Below are positions 48,088-60,803 of a DNA stretch of 64,000 nucleotides, piece by piece. The notes under the pieces were generated by a model, which was not told the origin of the DNA, made no database searches, and saw only the letters and a program-made list of their open reading frames with translations. Positions within the stretch are counted from its first letter, which is position 1; each line of letters begins with the position of its first letter. Source of the DNA: Ahniella affigens (lineage in GTDB: Bacteria; Pseudomonadota; Gammaproteobacteria; Xanthomonadales; Ahniellaceae). The stretch covers positions 1,798,001 to 1,862,000 of the forward strand of contig NZ_CP027860.1 in assembly GCF_003015185.1 (NCBI RefSeq), in the 5' to 3' direction. Made by a program: the position numbers and the translations under genes.

Positions 48088-48483
48088 TCAGTCAGGAAAC
48101 CGCTCGACATGCGTCTCGCCGCGGCGTCCGAGATACGTCACATGGCGGCCGGTGATCCAGACGGTATACGCGGCGCAGCCGGCGCGTTGGGAGCGCGGTT
48201 TGAACTCGGGGTACATCACTTGGCCTTGTTGGGCAGCCACAATCGTGGCGCGGAGCGCGTTGGCATCGAAGGGTTCGGCAATGCCTTCTGTTGGGCGCTC
48301 GAAACTAAAATCGGCGGTACTGCCATCGGGGAGGTAGTAGGTGGTCCGGCCGCTGCGGTAGTCAACGTGATAGGACTCCACACCGGCTGCGACCAACTGG
48401 CCAATCACTTGGCCGAAGTGGATGGTGCCCTGGTTGGAGGCGTCGAAGGTGGCTTGAATAGCGGCGCGGGTGGTGTCATTCAT
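48088..48483 (-). CDS. DUF1398 family protein
   Basis: This 131-residue soluble protein opens MNDTTRAAIQATFDASNQG and contains GVESYHVDYRSGRTTYYLPDG, the recognisable core of the DUF1398 family (E. coli YbcV/DUF1398-like). The molecular function is unknown. It lies 34 bases after the MarR regulator on the same strand and is probably cotranscribed, so it may be under the same palindromic operators. Confidence 0.85.
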   Translation of the reverse strand: MNDTTRAAIQATFDASNQGTIHFGQVIGQLVAAGVESYHVDYRSGRTTYYLPDGSTADFSFERPTEGIAEPFDANALRATIVAAQQGQVMYPEFKPRSQRAGCAAYTVWITGRHVTYLGRRGETHVERFPD

Positions 48484-48517
48484 GGCTGACTCGTGTGCAA
48501 TGTGAGAAGGGGCGTGA

Positions 48518-48988
48518 CTAGACTGTGGGGAATTCTTTGAGTTGGTGATGCTTGACCAGGTCTTTCATGATCTTGGTCAGCGCAACACGCTCGGTTGCGG
48601 GCAAGTGCGCAAAGAAGTGGGCGTCATTCGCGTCGGCCAGCGCGGCGAGTTTCGGGACCAGTTTCTTGCCAGCGACGGTGAGGCGCAGGGATTGCTCGCG
48701 GGCGCGGCCGTCTGCCAACGCGCGCTCGACCAAGCCTTTCTCTTCGAGGCGGGAAATCACCTTGGAGGTAGCGCCCTTCGTCATGCCCAGGGCTTCGATC
48801 AACGCGGCATGCGTGGCATCGGTTTGCGACCACAGTGACCGCAGCGCAACCCATTCGGAAACCGTCACGCCTTTGGCCGCCATGTGCTGTTGGAAGCGTG
48901 CAGACACGTGATTGGAGACAAACCTTAGCCAGAAGCCGATATGGGCTTCGAGGGGTGCGGGAGCTGGCTGCGTCTGGCGCGTGATCAT
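48518..48988 (-). CDS. MarR family transcriptional regulator
   Basis: The 156-residue protein has the MarR winged helix: VTVSEWVALRSLW, then LIEALGMTKGATSKVISRLEEKGLVER as the recognition region, and the wing DGRAREQSLRLT. It acts as a homodimer that represses until a ligand or oxidant binds. ATG 48988 follows GGGAAACCTA, so its Shine-Dalgarno is part of the first palindromic operator; the frame extending to 49222 crosses both operators and is rejected. It is divergent from the photolyase gene and upstream of a DUF1398 gene. Confidence 0.92.
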   Translation of the reverse strand: MITRQTQPAPAPLEAHIGFWLRFVSNHVSARFQQHMAAKGVTVSEWVALRSLWSQTDATHAALIEALGMTKGATSKVISRLEEKGLVERALADGRAREQSLRLTVAGKKLVPKLAALADANDAHFFAHLPATERVALTKIMKDLVKHHQLKEFPTV

Positions 48989-48991
48989 TAG

Positions 48992-49005
48992 GTTTCCCGG
49001 GAAAC
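48992..49005. promoter_or_regulatory. Palindromic operator 1 for the MarR regulator
   Basis: GTTTCCCGGGAAAC is a perfect 14-base palindrome ending three bases from the regulator ATG. It covers the Shine-Dalgarno (GGGAAA on the minus strand). It shares TAGTTTCCNNGGAAACCT with operator 2 in opposite orientation. The centres are 26 bases apart. Confidence 0.8.
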
Positions 49006-49017
49006 TAGGTGGCAGTA

Positions 49018-49031
49018 GTTTCCATGGAAAC
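49018..49031. promoter_or_regulatory. Palindromic operator 2 for the MarR regulator
   Basis: GTTTCCATGGAAAC is a second perfect palindrome of the same GTTTCCNNGGAAAC type, upstream of operator 1 in the divergent region between the regulator and the photolyase gene. Paired sites of this size suit MarR dimers, giving autoregulation and possibly control of the photolyase gene. Confidence 0.8.
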
Positions 49032-49210
49032 CTGATAGCGTGCAAGGCCCGTGCGAGTGATTGACGTTTGTTTGGGGCGAGTGGGGTAGGGCGCGACCGA
49101 TATCGAGCCGGCGGCGCTGCGGGTTGGGTGGGGTCAGCGCGCATGCACGGTGCGCTCACATCCTTTGCACGCAGCGTTGCCAAGCATCGCGGAATTGCTC
49201 TGACACGCCT

Positions 49211-50707
49211 ATGCCGCAACAAGCTCTAGTCTGGTTCAAACGTGATCTCCGGATTGCTGATCACGCGCCGCTCGCCCTGGCAGCCGGCGCGGATGCGGCG
49301 GTGGCTTTGTTCGTCGTCGAGCCGGAGTGGCTCACGAGTCCGGAATGTGACGCGCAACATGTGGCGTTCATGCGGGGCCACGTGTTGGCGTTGCGAGCGG
49401 CGCTCGCGGCGCGGGGCTTGCCGCTGTTGATTCGGGTGGGTTCGGTGCCGACGGTGCTGTCGGAACTGCGGCGAGTTTTTGACTTCACGCATCTCTACAG
49501 TCATGAGGAGACGGGGCCAGGTTGGACGTATGCGCGCGATCGCGCCGTCGGGAAGTGGTGTCGGCGCGAGGGGGTGGTCTGGCACGAATCGCCGCAGAAT
49601 GGCGTGGTGCGACGGTTGAACGATCGCAGCGGTTGGGCGCGGCGTTGGCAGCAGCGGATGGATGCGCGGCAAGTCGTGGTGCCGGAGCAATTTCGGGGTA
49701 TCTCGGGATTGGATCTCGGTACGTGGCCGGACGACCTGGTGGCGCAGCATGGGCATGCGGATTCCCGGCCATTGCCGGCGATCGGCGAAGTCGCGGCGCA
49801 TGCGTGTCTGCAATCGTTTCTGGACGGGCGTGGGGCGCGCTATCGCCGCGATTTGTCGAGTCCGCTGACGGCGGAGCAGGGTTGCTCGCGGTTGAGTGCG
49901 TATCTGGCGTTTGGGTCGTTGTCGATGCGGCAAGTGCATCAGGGCACAGAGGCGAAAATCACTGCATTGAAGTCGCTCGGCACCGCCGATGCGCGCAGCA
50001 TGGCGTATCACTTGCGTGGCTTTGCCGGGCGCTTACGCTGGCATTGCCACTTCATGCAGAAGTTGGAGTCGGAGCCGGAGATCGAGTTTCGAAATATTGC
50101 GCGGAGCTACGATGGGCTGCGTGAAGACGCATTCGACTGGCAACGGTTTGAAGCCTGGAAGCGCGGTTGCACCGGGTATCCGATGGTCGATGCGTGCATG
50201 CGCTCATTGAATGCCACCGGCTGGTTGAATTTCCGGATGCGCGCGATGCTGGTGAGCTTTGCGGCGTATCACCTGTGGTTGCATTGGCGGGAGCCGGGGC
50301 TTCATCTGGCGCGGCAGTTTCTGGACTTCGAGCCGGGGATTCACTGGAGCCAGATGCAAATGCAGTCGGGTACCACTGGCATCAACACGTTTCGGATGTA
50401 CTCGCCAAGCAAGCAACAACTGGATCACGATCCGCATGGTGAATTCATCCGGCGGTGGATTCCTGAATACGGCACCAGCGCGTATCCGAAACCGATTGTT
50501 GACGAGAAAACGGCGATTCGAGAGGCGAAGAATTGGCTTTATGGCGTGCGGCTGACAGCAGGGGCAAAGGCGGAAGCGGCTGCAGTGCAAAAGAAGCATG
50601 GCTCGCGCAAGAGCGGTTTGCCGCCGAGCGGCAAGCGCCGCCGTGCGACGCGTCATTCGGACGTGCCGCGACAGGCGTCGTTGTTTGCGGATGAGGGCTT
50701 GTCGTGA
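49211..50707 (+). CDS. Cryptochrome/deoxyribodipyrimidine photolyase family protein
   Basis: The 498-residue flavoprotein has an N-terminal photolyase antenna domain (QALVWFKRDLRIADHAPL). The C-terminal FAD-binding domain has YPMVDACMRSLNATGWLNFRM, HWSQMQMQSGTTGINTFRMY and SPSKQQLDHDPHGEFIRRWIPE. The overall sequence fits the bacterial branch that often neighbours a DUF2256 gene, as it does here. It probably repairs UV-induced pyrimidine dimers or photoproducts, or senses blue light. ATG 49211 (MPQQALVWFKRD) is the natural start. The stop overlaps the DUF2256 GTG by four bases. Confidence 0.92.
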   Translation: MPQQALVWFKRDLRIADHAPLALAAGADAAVALFVVEPEWLTSPECDAQHVAFMRGHVLALRAALAARGLPLLIRVGSVPTVLSELRRVFDFTHLYSHEETGPGWTYARDRAVGKWCRREGVVWHESPQNGVVRRLNDRSGWARRWQQRMDARQVVVPEQFRGISGLDLGTWPDDLVAQHGHADSRPLPAIGEVAAHACLQSFLDGRGARYRRDLSSPLTAEQGCSRLSAYLAFGSLSMRQVHQGTEAKITALKSLGTADARSMAYHLRGFAGRLRWHCHFMQKLESEPEIEFRNIARSYDGLREDAFDWQRFEAWKRGCTGYPMVDACMRSLNATGWLNFRMRAMLVSFAAYHLWLHWREPGLHLARQFLDFEPGIHWSQMQMQSGTTGINTFRMYSPSKQQLDHDPHGEFIRRWIPEYGTSAYPKPIVDEKTAIREAKNWLYGVRLTAGAKAEAAAVQKKHGSRKSGLPPSGKRRRATRHSDVPRQASLFADEGLS

Positions 50708-50868
50708 AGCTTGGCGACAAGAACGGTTTTCGTGGTAATAAATCCTATCTGCCGACCAAGCCGTGCGCGGTGTGTGGGCGCACGATGACTTGGCGAAAGG
50801 CTTGGGCGAAGAATTGGGAACAAGTGCGCTATTGCTCGGAGCGGTGTCGGCGGGCGCGGTTGACTTGA
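50704..50868 (+). CDS. DUF2256 small Cys-rich protein
   Basis: This 54-residue protein starts at GTG 50704, overlapping the photolyase stop (GTGA). It reads KPCAVCGRTMTWRKAWAKNW and then VRYCSERCRRAR, the DUF2256 pattern, with four Cys (CxxC and CxxxC) likely binding one zinc. The tight coupling with a photolyase/cryptochrome gene is a recurring context for this family and suggests a shared role, though the biochemical function is not known. Confidence 0.93.
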   Translation: MKLGDKNGFRGNKSYLPTKPCAVCGRTMTWRKAWAKNWEQVRYCSERCRRARLT

Positions 50869-50962
50869 GGTTGGCGTTCGTCAACTTGCTCACTTCGCCG
50901 ACCTCTGGCCTGAATCGGCCGCCTACCAGCGCTTGGCAGTCGATTCTTTTCCATTCATCGCG

Positions 50963-53605
50963 CTACTCGAACCCGTTGCGGAAGATATCCGGGGATTGTG
51001 CCGTGTGATTGACGTTCGCAGAGCGACTAAAGCCTTGGGTCCAGGAACCGGTGAACTCAGCGTGCAGCGTTCGGGCGCCGGGCGTTAGGAACGTGATGGA
51101 ACAGGCAAAGGCCGCGGTATCAGAGGTCCAGTCGATTGGGCTTTCGTCGGTGCAGGATTCGCCGGTGCTGGCGTAAATACGAACGGTCCCGAGCGCTGGC
51201 GCGGCGTTGGAGGTAACGAGCGCCGTGATGGTCGTGGCACTGCCGACGGCGGAGGTGGCAGGGTCTACCTGGAAGATCTGCGTCGTGGTCGCAGTGCCCG
51301 GTTGGTATCGCACGACCCGGTTGGAGGCCGGTTCACCAACGATCAGCTGGTTGCGCGTGTTGTCATAGTCAAAGTTTTGAGTGTCGCCGCCATTAACTTG
51401 GATACCAATGACGCTATTGCTTGAGGTTGGCGTTCCGACTGTGCTGCCGTCGCCGCGGGCGAGCATGACGATGCCGGCATCGGTGGCACTGGCGAAATTG
51501 TCGTAGAAGCGAGATTGCACGATGTAGTTGCCGTTGGCCTGCGGATAGACGTTGAGGCCCAATGCATCCTGGGCCTGTGCGCCGCGCAGGCTGTTGGCCC
51601 CAGTCACGGGCAGGTTGAAGCCAGCGTCCCACATTGAATGACCATAGAGCACTGCACCACCATTCGAGGCGATGCCATCGTAGCCATTCCAACCGACTAC
51701 AAAGTCGCCGTTGCCGAGGACTTGGACGGGTTCGTTGGCGCCCCCGGCAATACCCAAACCATCTGACGGCCCGCCGACGAGGGTAAATGCGCTAGGCGCC
51801 TGCATCCCGGTTAATCCGGCGCCACCGTTACCGAAACCGATGATGCCGCTGTAGTCAGCGTAGCCGGCGTTGATCGCCAAGTAGTTTCCGTTGGGAAGCG
51901 TCACGACGCGCGTGCTGTTCGATGGCTCGTCGTTCGGCGAGATCCAGGAATTCGTAGCGGTCAGCACACCACGAACGCCGGTGTTCCCCGCGCCCCAAGT
52001 GAACGCAGCCCGTTGCCCATGCCAGCTGTTCGATTTGACGACGTAGTTGCCGTTGCTGAGCGCGGTTACCCCGTGAGAGCCAACGAAGTCATCTACCTGG
52101 TCGCCGACCAGCGCATTGCTCGACGACAGCTCAAAAGCAGTCATTGGGGTGCCCGAGATCCAGGCAACGGCGCCCACATTTGCGAGTGTCGGGCTGTCCC
52201 AGCTTGGCGCGGCAATGACGAGATTGCCGTTCGTCAGGGCAGTGCCGTCGATGCCGACTTCGTCATTCAGCCGCGATCCGACCACCGAGTTGGCTTCGCT
52301 GACGACGCCGGTCATGCCGGTCGTGCCCGAAACGATCGTTACCGCACCCGCTCCAGCAACCGACCCGCGGTTGAAGTAGCGGCTCATGACTGCGTAATCG
52401 CCGTCGCTCAACACGACGATGTGCGACGGGTTGTCCGGAGTCACATTCTTCAAGCCGATGCGGTCGTTACTGCGACCGCCGATGAGGGAGTTGGCGGCCG
52501 TGACGAAGCCGGAGATCGCACAGTTCGGTGCGTGCGTGACGGCGCCAACATTGGGTGTTGCGCCGTCGTCCCACAACGGGGAGTTCACCACGCAGTGGCC
52601 GTTGCCGAGTTCCGTGACCTTTCCAACCTGGTCGCTCGTGGTATTGCCGAACAGGGCATTAGCTGACGTTACGACGCCGATCCGTTGACTCGGGGTGTTG
52701 ACGAAGGCAACGGCGCCGACGTCCATCGTGGGGCCGACATCCATGTAGGGAAACTCAACCGCATAGGCCCCGTTGGCCAGGGGCAATACGTTCATAAATA
52801 GGCCGTCACCATCCTTTGAGCCGACTAAGGCGAACGCGCCCCAAGTTGCGTCACTGAGGCGGCCCGTTCGGCCCGTCTGCGCGTCACCCCAAATCACGGC
52901 GCCGTTGACCGAGGCTCCCTCACTTGTCATCACATAATTACCATCCGTGAGGACGTAGATCTTGGTGGTCATGGAGACGGCATTGACATTGCCAATGTCG
53001 ACGGCAGTGGCGACAAGAGCGTTGGACTCGTCCATCGTGCCGATACCCCCGGATTGACCATTTACAAACCGGATAGCGCCAATCCGTCGTGGGTTGTCAA
53101 GACTTAAGTCCAGCCAGGAATCGCTTCGCACCAGAAAGTTGCCATTGGGCAGGACAGTGACCGAGGCCTTCGAGCCGAACTGGATGTCGAACGCCGAGAT
53201 CATCGAATTGCTGATCGACACAATGCCCGAGACGCCCGTCGTGGCGCGGCCGAAGCTCAATGCACCTTCCTCGCCGTTCCACAAGGGACTATGGATGAGG
53301 TAGTTGCCGTTCGCGAGCACGGTCACGCCATCGCTACCGACCCGGTCGTTCGTCGCACTGCCGCGCAGCGTGCTGATCAGTACGCCGTCTGCTCGATAAA
53401 GATAGACGGCGCCGACATCGATTGCGCCAGCATTCAGGTCGAATTCGGGGTCAAGCACCACGAAGTTGCCGTTTGGCAACACCACGACATCCTTGCCGAA
53501 CTTGCCCGAGCCAGCCGGTCCTGTGATAACCGATTGCGCGGCCACTGCCAAGGTCGGGATTGCGCCGAGGGCAAGCGTGAGGAATAGGGTGGTCAGGCGG
53601 TTCAT
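50963..53605 (-). CDS. Large secreted repeat protein with C-terminal IFRNGFE
   Basis: The 880-residue protein has a signal peptide (LTTLFLTLALGAIPTLAVAA). About twelve degenerate repeats of roughly 60 residues follow, with the shape VLxNGNYVVxSPxWDxG...VGAVTxxxGxTGxxGxVSxxNSLVGxxxxDxVG, probably a beta-rich or propeller-like fold. Near the end an Ig-like domain (about residues 770-865) carries Cys in GESCTDESP and AFACSITF. The protein ends SPDIFRNGFE, a terminal pattern I associate with secreted proteins of Lysobacterales. No function can be assigned. Confidence 0.82.
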   Translation of the reverse strand: MNRLTTLFLTLALGAIPTLAVAAQSVITGPAGSGKFGKDVVVLPNGNFVVLDPEFDLNAGAIDVGAVYLYRADGVLISTLRGSATNDRVGSDGVTVLANGNYLIHSPLWNGEEGALSFGRATTGVSGIVSISNSMISAFDIQFGSKASVTVLPNGNFLVRSDSWLDLSLDNPRRIGAIRFVNGQSGGIGTMDESNALVATAVDIGNVNAVSMTTKIYVLTDGNYVMTSEGASVNGAVIWGDAQTGRTGRLSDATWGAFALVGSKDGDGLFMNVLPLANGAYAVEFPYMDVGPTMDVGAVAFVNTPSQRIGVVTSANALFGNTTSDQVGKVTELGNGHCVVNSPLWDDGATPNVGAVTHAPNCAISGFVTAANSLIGGRSNDRIGLKNVTPDNPSHIVVLSDGDYAVMSRYFNRGSVAGAGAVTIVSGTTGMTGVVSEANSVVGSRLNDEVGIDGTALTNGNLVIAAPSWDSPTLANVGAVAWISGTPMTAFELSSSNALVGDQVDDFVGSHGVTALSNGNYVVKSNSWHGQRAAFTWGAGNTGVRGVLTATNSWISPNDEPSNSTRVVTLPNGNYLAINAGYADYSGIIGFGNGGAGLTGMQAPSAFTLVGGPSDGLGIAGGANEPVQVLGNGDFVVGWNGYDGIASNGGAVLYGHSMWDAGFNLPVTGANSLRGAQAQDALGLNVYPQANGNYIVQSRFYDNFASATDAGIVMLARGDGSTVGTPTSSNSVIGIQVNGGDTQNFDYDNTRNQLIVGEPASNRVVRYQPGTATTTQIFQVDPATSAVGSATTITALVTSNAAPALGTVRIYASTGESCTDESPIDWTSDTAAFACSITFLTPGARTLHAEFTGSWTQGFSRSANVNHTAQSPDIFRNGFE

Positions 53606-53761
53606 AATGAGCTCCAGGATCGGGGTTACCGGCTGATACGGAGCCAGATGCGAAAACCCGCCAATCCAACCAGGCTCGGATCAATAAAGGCTTGCCTCGT
53701 CGGCACAATCGCAATATTGGGTGTCACCACTCTCGGTGCGCCGCCCAGACTGCTACCCTTT

Positions 53762-53930
53762 ACAGGTCATCGGGGAGTAGCCGCACCGGTATTCGGTGGC
53801 AAGCGTCAACATACTTGGCCCACAGGCCATGGCGTTTGCAGCATCCACTTGGCAAGACCTTTGACCACTGCACCTCCGATTTGGCCGGGGTGGGCAGTGG
53901 TCATTGTCGTCTGTCCGGCCAGGGAGTTTT
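53762..53930 (+). promoter_or_regulatory. yybP-ykoY manganese riboswitch
   Basis: The leader has the conserved aptamer blocks: CGGGGAGTAGCCG at 53771-53783, GTCAACATAC at 53805-53814 and GGCAAGACCTTTGACC at 53851-53866. GGTCA at 53765-53769 can close the aptamer with TGACC at 53862-53866; the same TGACC can instead join TGACCACTGC with GCAGTGGTCA (53894-53903). TGGCCGG (53882-53888) can pair with CCGGCCA (53915-53921) beside the AGGGAG Shine-Dalgarno, pointing to translational control. The Mn2+ aptamer class and the transporter downstream agree. Confidence 0.88.
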
Positions 53931-53931
53931 G

Positions 53932-54513
53932 ATGGAATCCTTATTCGTTTCGACTGGTGTGGTTGCCCTGGCGGAAATGGGCGACAAGACGCAACTGTTG
54001 GCCTTCTTGCTATCGGCGCGGTTCAAGAAGCCAGTGCCGATCATTCTTGGCATTCTGGTTGCCACGATTCTGAATCACGGGCTCGCGGGTGCGCTCGGCG
54101 CTTGGATCACGGCCACGTTGAGCCCGGAAGTGCTGCGATGGGTGCTCGGGTTGTCGTTCATTGGAATGGCGATCTGGACGCTGATCCCCGACAAGATCGA
54201 GGAGGAGGAAAGCGCGGTGGCGAAGCACTTCGGTGTGTTCGGCGCGACGCTCGTGACGTTCTTCCTGGCCGAAATGGGTGACAAGACCCAAGTGGCGACC
54301 GTTGCGATGGCCGCGCACTATGCGACACCAGTACTCGTTGTGATCGGCACGACGCTCGGTATGTTGATTGCCGATGTGCCGGCGGTGTTTGTTGGCGACA
54401 AATTGGCCGACCGCATCCCGATCCGCGCCGTGCATGTGGTCGCCGCGATCATCTTCGCGCTGCTTGGTGCGGCCACCCTGATCGGCTGGGGTGGCAAGTT
54501 GTTGGGCGCTTAG
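53932..54513 (+). CDS. TMEM165/GDT1 family cation transporter
   Basis: The 193-residue protein has six membrane spans and two inverted copies of the family motif EMGDKTQ (VALAEMGDKTQLLAF and FFLAEMGDKTQVATV), separated by an acidic loop (DKIEEEESA). GDT1 proteins move Mn2+ or Ca2+; in bacteria several are manganese exporters. The manganese riboswitch just upstream strongly supports export of excess manganese. ATG 53932 is preceded by AGGGAG, seven bases away. Confidence 0.94.
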   Translation: MESLFVSTGVVALAEMGDKTQLLAFLLSARFKKPVPIILGILVATILNHGLAGALGAWITATLSPEVLRWVLGLSFIGMAIWTLIPDKIEEEESAVAKHFGVFGATLVTFFLAEMGDKTQVATVAMAAHYATPVLVVIGTTLGMLIADVPAVFVGDKLADRIPIRAVHVVAAIIFALLGAATLIGWGGKLLGA

Positions 54514-54590
54514 CAGCGTATGGGCAATCGGTGGGCTGTTGCGACGTACCGGTACCGTGAAGCCAGAGTCTTGCCATGACGAACATCCTA

Positions 54591-54628
54591 GCGATTCGTC
54601 GCCCCGGACCTGATCCGGGGCGGGTTTC
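54591..54628. repeat. Dispersed single copy of the CCGGACNTGATCCGG palindrome repeat
   Basis: GCGATTCGTCGCCCCGGACC followed by TGATCCGGGGCGGG matches the core of the 105-bp tandem repeat at 39.5-39.75 kb. The remaining 54514-54757 holds this repeat and a terminator but no gene. Confidence 0.8.
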
Positions 54629-54706
54629 AAGTTCGCGGCATGCTCACCGGTCGCATGCTGGCGCCCATCCCGCGCTGCCTGTTTGGCCTTTGAATCTACC
54701 CAAACA

Positions 54707-54732
54707 AAAGGCCCGGTCGATGCCGGGCCTTT
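54707..54732 (-). terminator. Terminator between convergent genes
   Basis: AAAGGCCCGG and CCGGGCCTTT form a 10-bp stem with a TCGATG loop. On the minus strand T-rich sequence follows (TTTTGTTTG), fitting the end of the M2 peptidase transcript; on the plus strand it could also stop the transporter message. Confidence 0.82.
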
Positions 54733-54757
54733 GTTGATCGAAGCGCCGTCTATTGAC

Positions 54758-58892
<4,135 letters not shown>

Positions 58893-58987
58893 GCTACGGA
58901 CAAAGCGATCAGCATTGGGTCAGGCGCTCTTGCTTGCAAAGGCGTGTGCCGGCCGAATCGCGTCAAAACCTCGGGTGCGCGCTCTCT

Positions 58988-59005
58988 CTCTCACGCGAGT
59001 GGGAG
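58988..59005. repeat. Dispersed CTCTCACGCGAGTGGGAG palindrome
   Basis: This sits between fadH and the OGT-like gene (58893-59108, no gene). With the following GGGCTGCTGTGAGGGCTGCT it resembles the element at 40671-40710, indicating a dispersed intergenic palindrome family. Confidence 0.75.
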
Positions 59006-59108
59006 CGGGCTGCTGTGAGGGCTGCTTGCCATCAGCATGGTCACACGTGCAGACTGCTGGCGCTGCAAGAACCAGGGCTAGCGTCTGCTTACGAGAGGGT
59101 CTGCTCGC

Positions 59109-60803
59109 TCAGCGACACTGTTGCAAGTTGTGCGCGGCATCCGCCTGTTGCGGATCTATTTCCAGCGCCATTTCGAAGTGCCGTGCCGCTTCGAATCGCG
59201 CGCCGTGTTTCAGCCATTGCACGCCGAGCTGGTTGTAGGCGATCGCCAGCCGACGGAGCAAACCGTCGGGTGCTTGATACAGCGTCAGCCCTTCCAAAGC
59301 ATAGATGGCCTGTTGTGGGCTCTGCGCTTGAATTGCAGCGTTCACCGCTTGCACCCATTGTGCAGCCGACCGCGCCTGGTGGTGTTGTGCCTTGCTCGAC
59401 CAGGCCTCGGCCAACAGCTGCTCCAGTGCTGCAACGAATGTTGGCCCCTGATGCAACGACGACGCAAGTACTTGTTCGCGCAAGGAATGCCGGCGGCCGC
59501 GCATCAGTTCGACGTGCTCCAGCATCTGCACCGCCTGATCGATCAGCGCGTCGTCGGTCGCCGCAATCCAAGGTTGCAGATTCAGGGTTTCGAGGATGCT
59601 GGCCGAAGAGCGTGTATGTGGCAGATGGCCAGGGCAGCTCAGCACCGGAATTCCTGCGGCCAACGCATCGAGCGTTGACGTAGCGCCACTGAATACGGGC
59701 GGGTCGAGGCACAAGTCGACGGTGGCAACCAACTCGTGATACGTCGCTTCGTCGACGCGATCGAACAGATCGATTCGCGCATGCAATGCCTCGGGTAGCA
59801 GCGACAAGGCGTGTGCGCGGGCTTGTTGACCCGTCAGGCCGAGCACCAGCAGCCGCGCCTCCGGGACGCGTTCGAGTATGCGCGCGGCCCAATTCAGCAA
59901 TCGCGCCGAGAGCTTGACCGTGACATTGATCAAGCCAAGCGTCGGTGGGCGCTGATCGTCCGCCTGGGGTTGGTCTGCCGGCTCGGGCGGCGGTACGGCG
60001 CACCATTGCGCAAACGGCAGGCGCAGCACGGGCTCCGTGCTCCGGTTGTCGTCGGGATCGGTCACGGCATCGGCAACGCGGAAGTCGATAGCCGGGACAC
60101 CGGTGCCCGCCACGTAATCGAGCCAGGTCACTTGGAGCAGCGCAGGTCGATAAGCGAGGGCTTGCAACGTGCCGCCGAGGCCGTGTCCGGACAGATCAAC
60201 GGCAATATCGATACCAAGATGTGCCAAGGCGCGCGCATAGTGGCGGGCCGAAATGTCGCGCGTTGCGACATGATGAACATGCGGCCAGCGCGCGCGTGCG
60301 GCTTCGAGTGCAGGCAGGTCGGCGAGGCCATGGCAGAACACCAGATCAAACCGTGAACGATCATGGTGTTCTGCCAGAATCGGCATGAACCGCTTCAGGG
60401 CTGTGTGCGCATCGACGCCAAGATAAGCGGTCTTCAGCTTCTTGTTTGGATCGATGGCGCGCGCCTCGGCCAGACAGCCGCCAGCGGGCGTAAAGCGCGC
60501 ACCAAAGGCACGGTGCAAATCCAGAAACCGCGCAGGGGCTTCGGGCTCGCGCAATTTTTCCAGAATGAGCTGATTCTGCAAAATTGTGGCGTCATGAGGT
60601 GCCAGCGCCACGGCCTTCTCGATCTCGGCTAGCGCATCCGGGCCGCGGCCTTGCAGCGACAGGGCGATTGCCAATTCGGCATGGGCTCGGGGGGCTGCGT
60701 GCGGCGCTTCGGCAACGATTTGGCGCAGGCGTTGTTCGGCCTGATCGAGCTCCCAACGGGCCACGTTCAGGGCCGCGTGCTCGAATGCCTGCATCAAATC
60801 CAT
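59109..60803 (-). CDS. OGT/SPINDLY-like glycosyltransferase with TPR segments
   Basis: The 564-residue protein has N-terminal TPR helices (AHAELAIALSLQGRGPDALAE), then a two-lobe GT41-type domain with DIAVDLSGHGLGGTLQALAY and RPALLQVTWLDYVAGTG, TPTLGLINVTVKLSARLLNW and DALAAGIPVLSCPG for the UDP-sugar lobe. It ends in further TPR-like helices (AYNQLGVQWLKHGARFEAARHFE). The family transfers GlcNAc or other sugars onto Ser/Thr of proteins. No flagellin, pilin or other obvious acceptor gene is adjacent. Confidence 0.85.
   Translation of the reverse strand: MDLMQAFEHAALNVARWELDQAEQRLRQIVAEAPHAAPRAHAELAIALSLQGRGPDALAEIEKAVALAPHDATILQNQLILEKLREPEAPARFLDLHRAFGARFTPAGGCLAEARAIDPNKKLKTAYLGVDAHTALKRFMPILAEHHDRSRFDLVFCHGLADLPALEAARARWPHVHHVATRDISARHYARALAHLGIDIAVDLSGHGLGGTLQALAYRPALLQVTWLDYVAGTGVPAIDFRVADAVTDPDDNRSTEPVLRLPFAQWCAVPPPEPADQPQADDQRPPTLGLINVTVKLSARLLNWAARILERVPEARLLVLGLTGQQARAHALSLLPEALHARIDLFDRVDEATYHELVATVDLCLDPPVFSGATSTLDALAAGIPVLSCPGHLPHTRSSASILETLNLQPWIAATDDALIDQAVQMLEHVELMRGRRHSLREQVLASSLHQGPTFVAALEQLLAEAWSSKAQHHQARSAAQWVQAVNAAIQAQSPQQAIYALEGLTLYQAPDGLLRRLAIAYNQLGVQWLKHGARFEAARHFEMALEIDPQQADAAHNLQQCR

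Noticed and set aside
53932-54513. Calling the GDT1 gene a calcium transporter
   Set aside because: The family moves both ions, but the upstream yybP-ykoY element makes manganese the better supported substrate.
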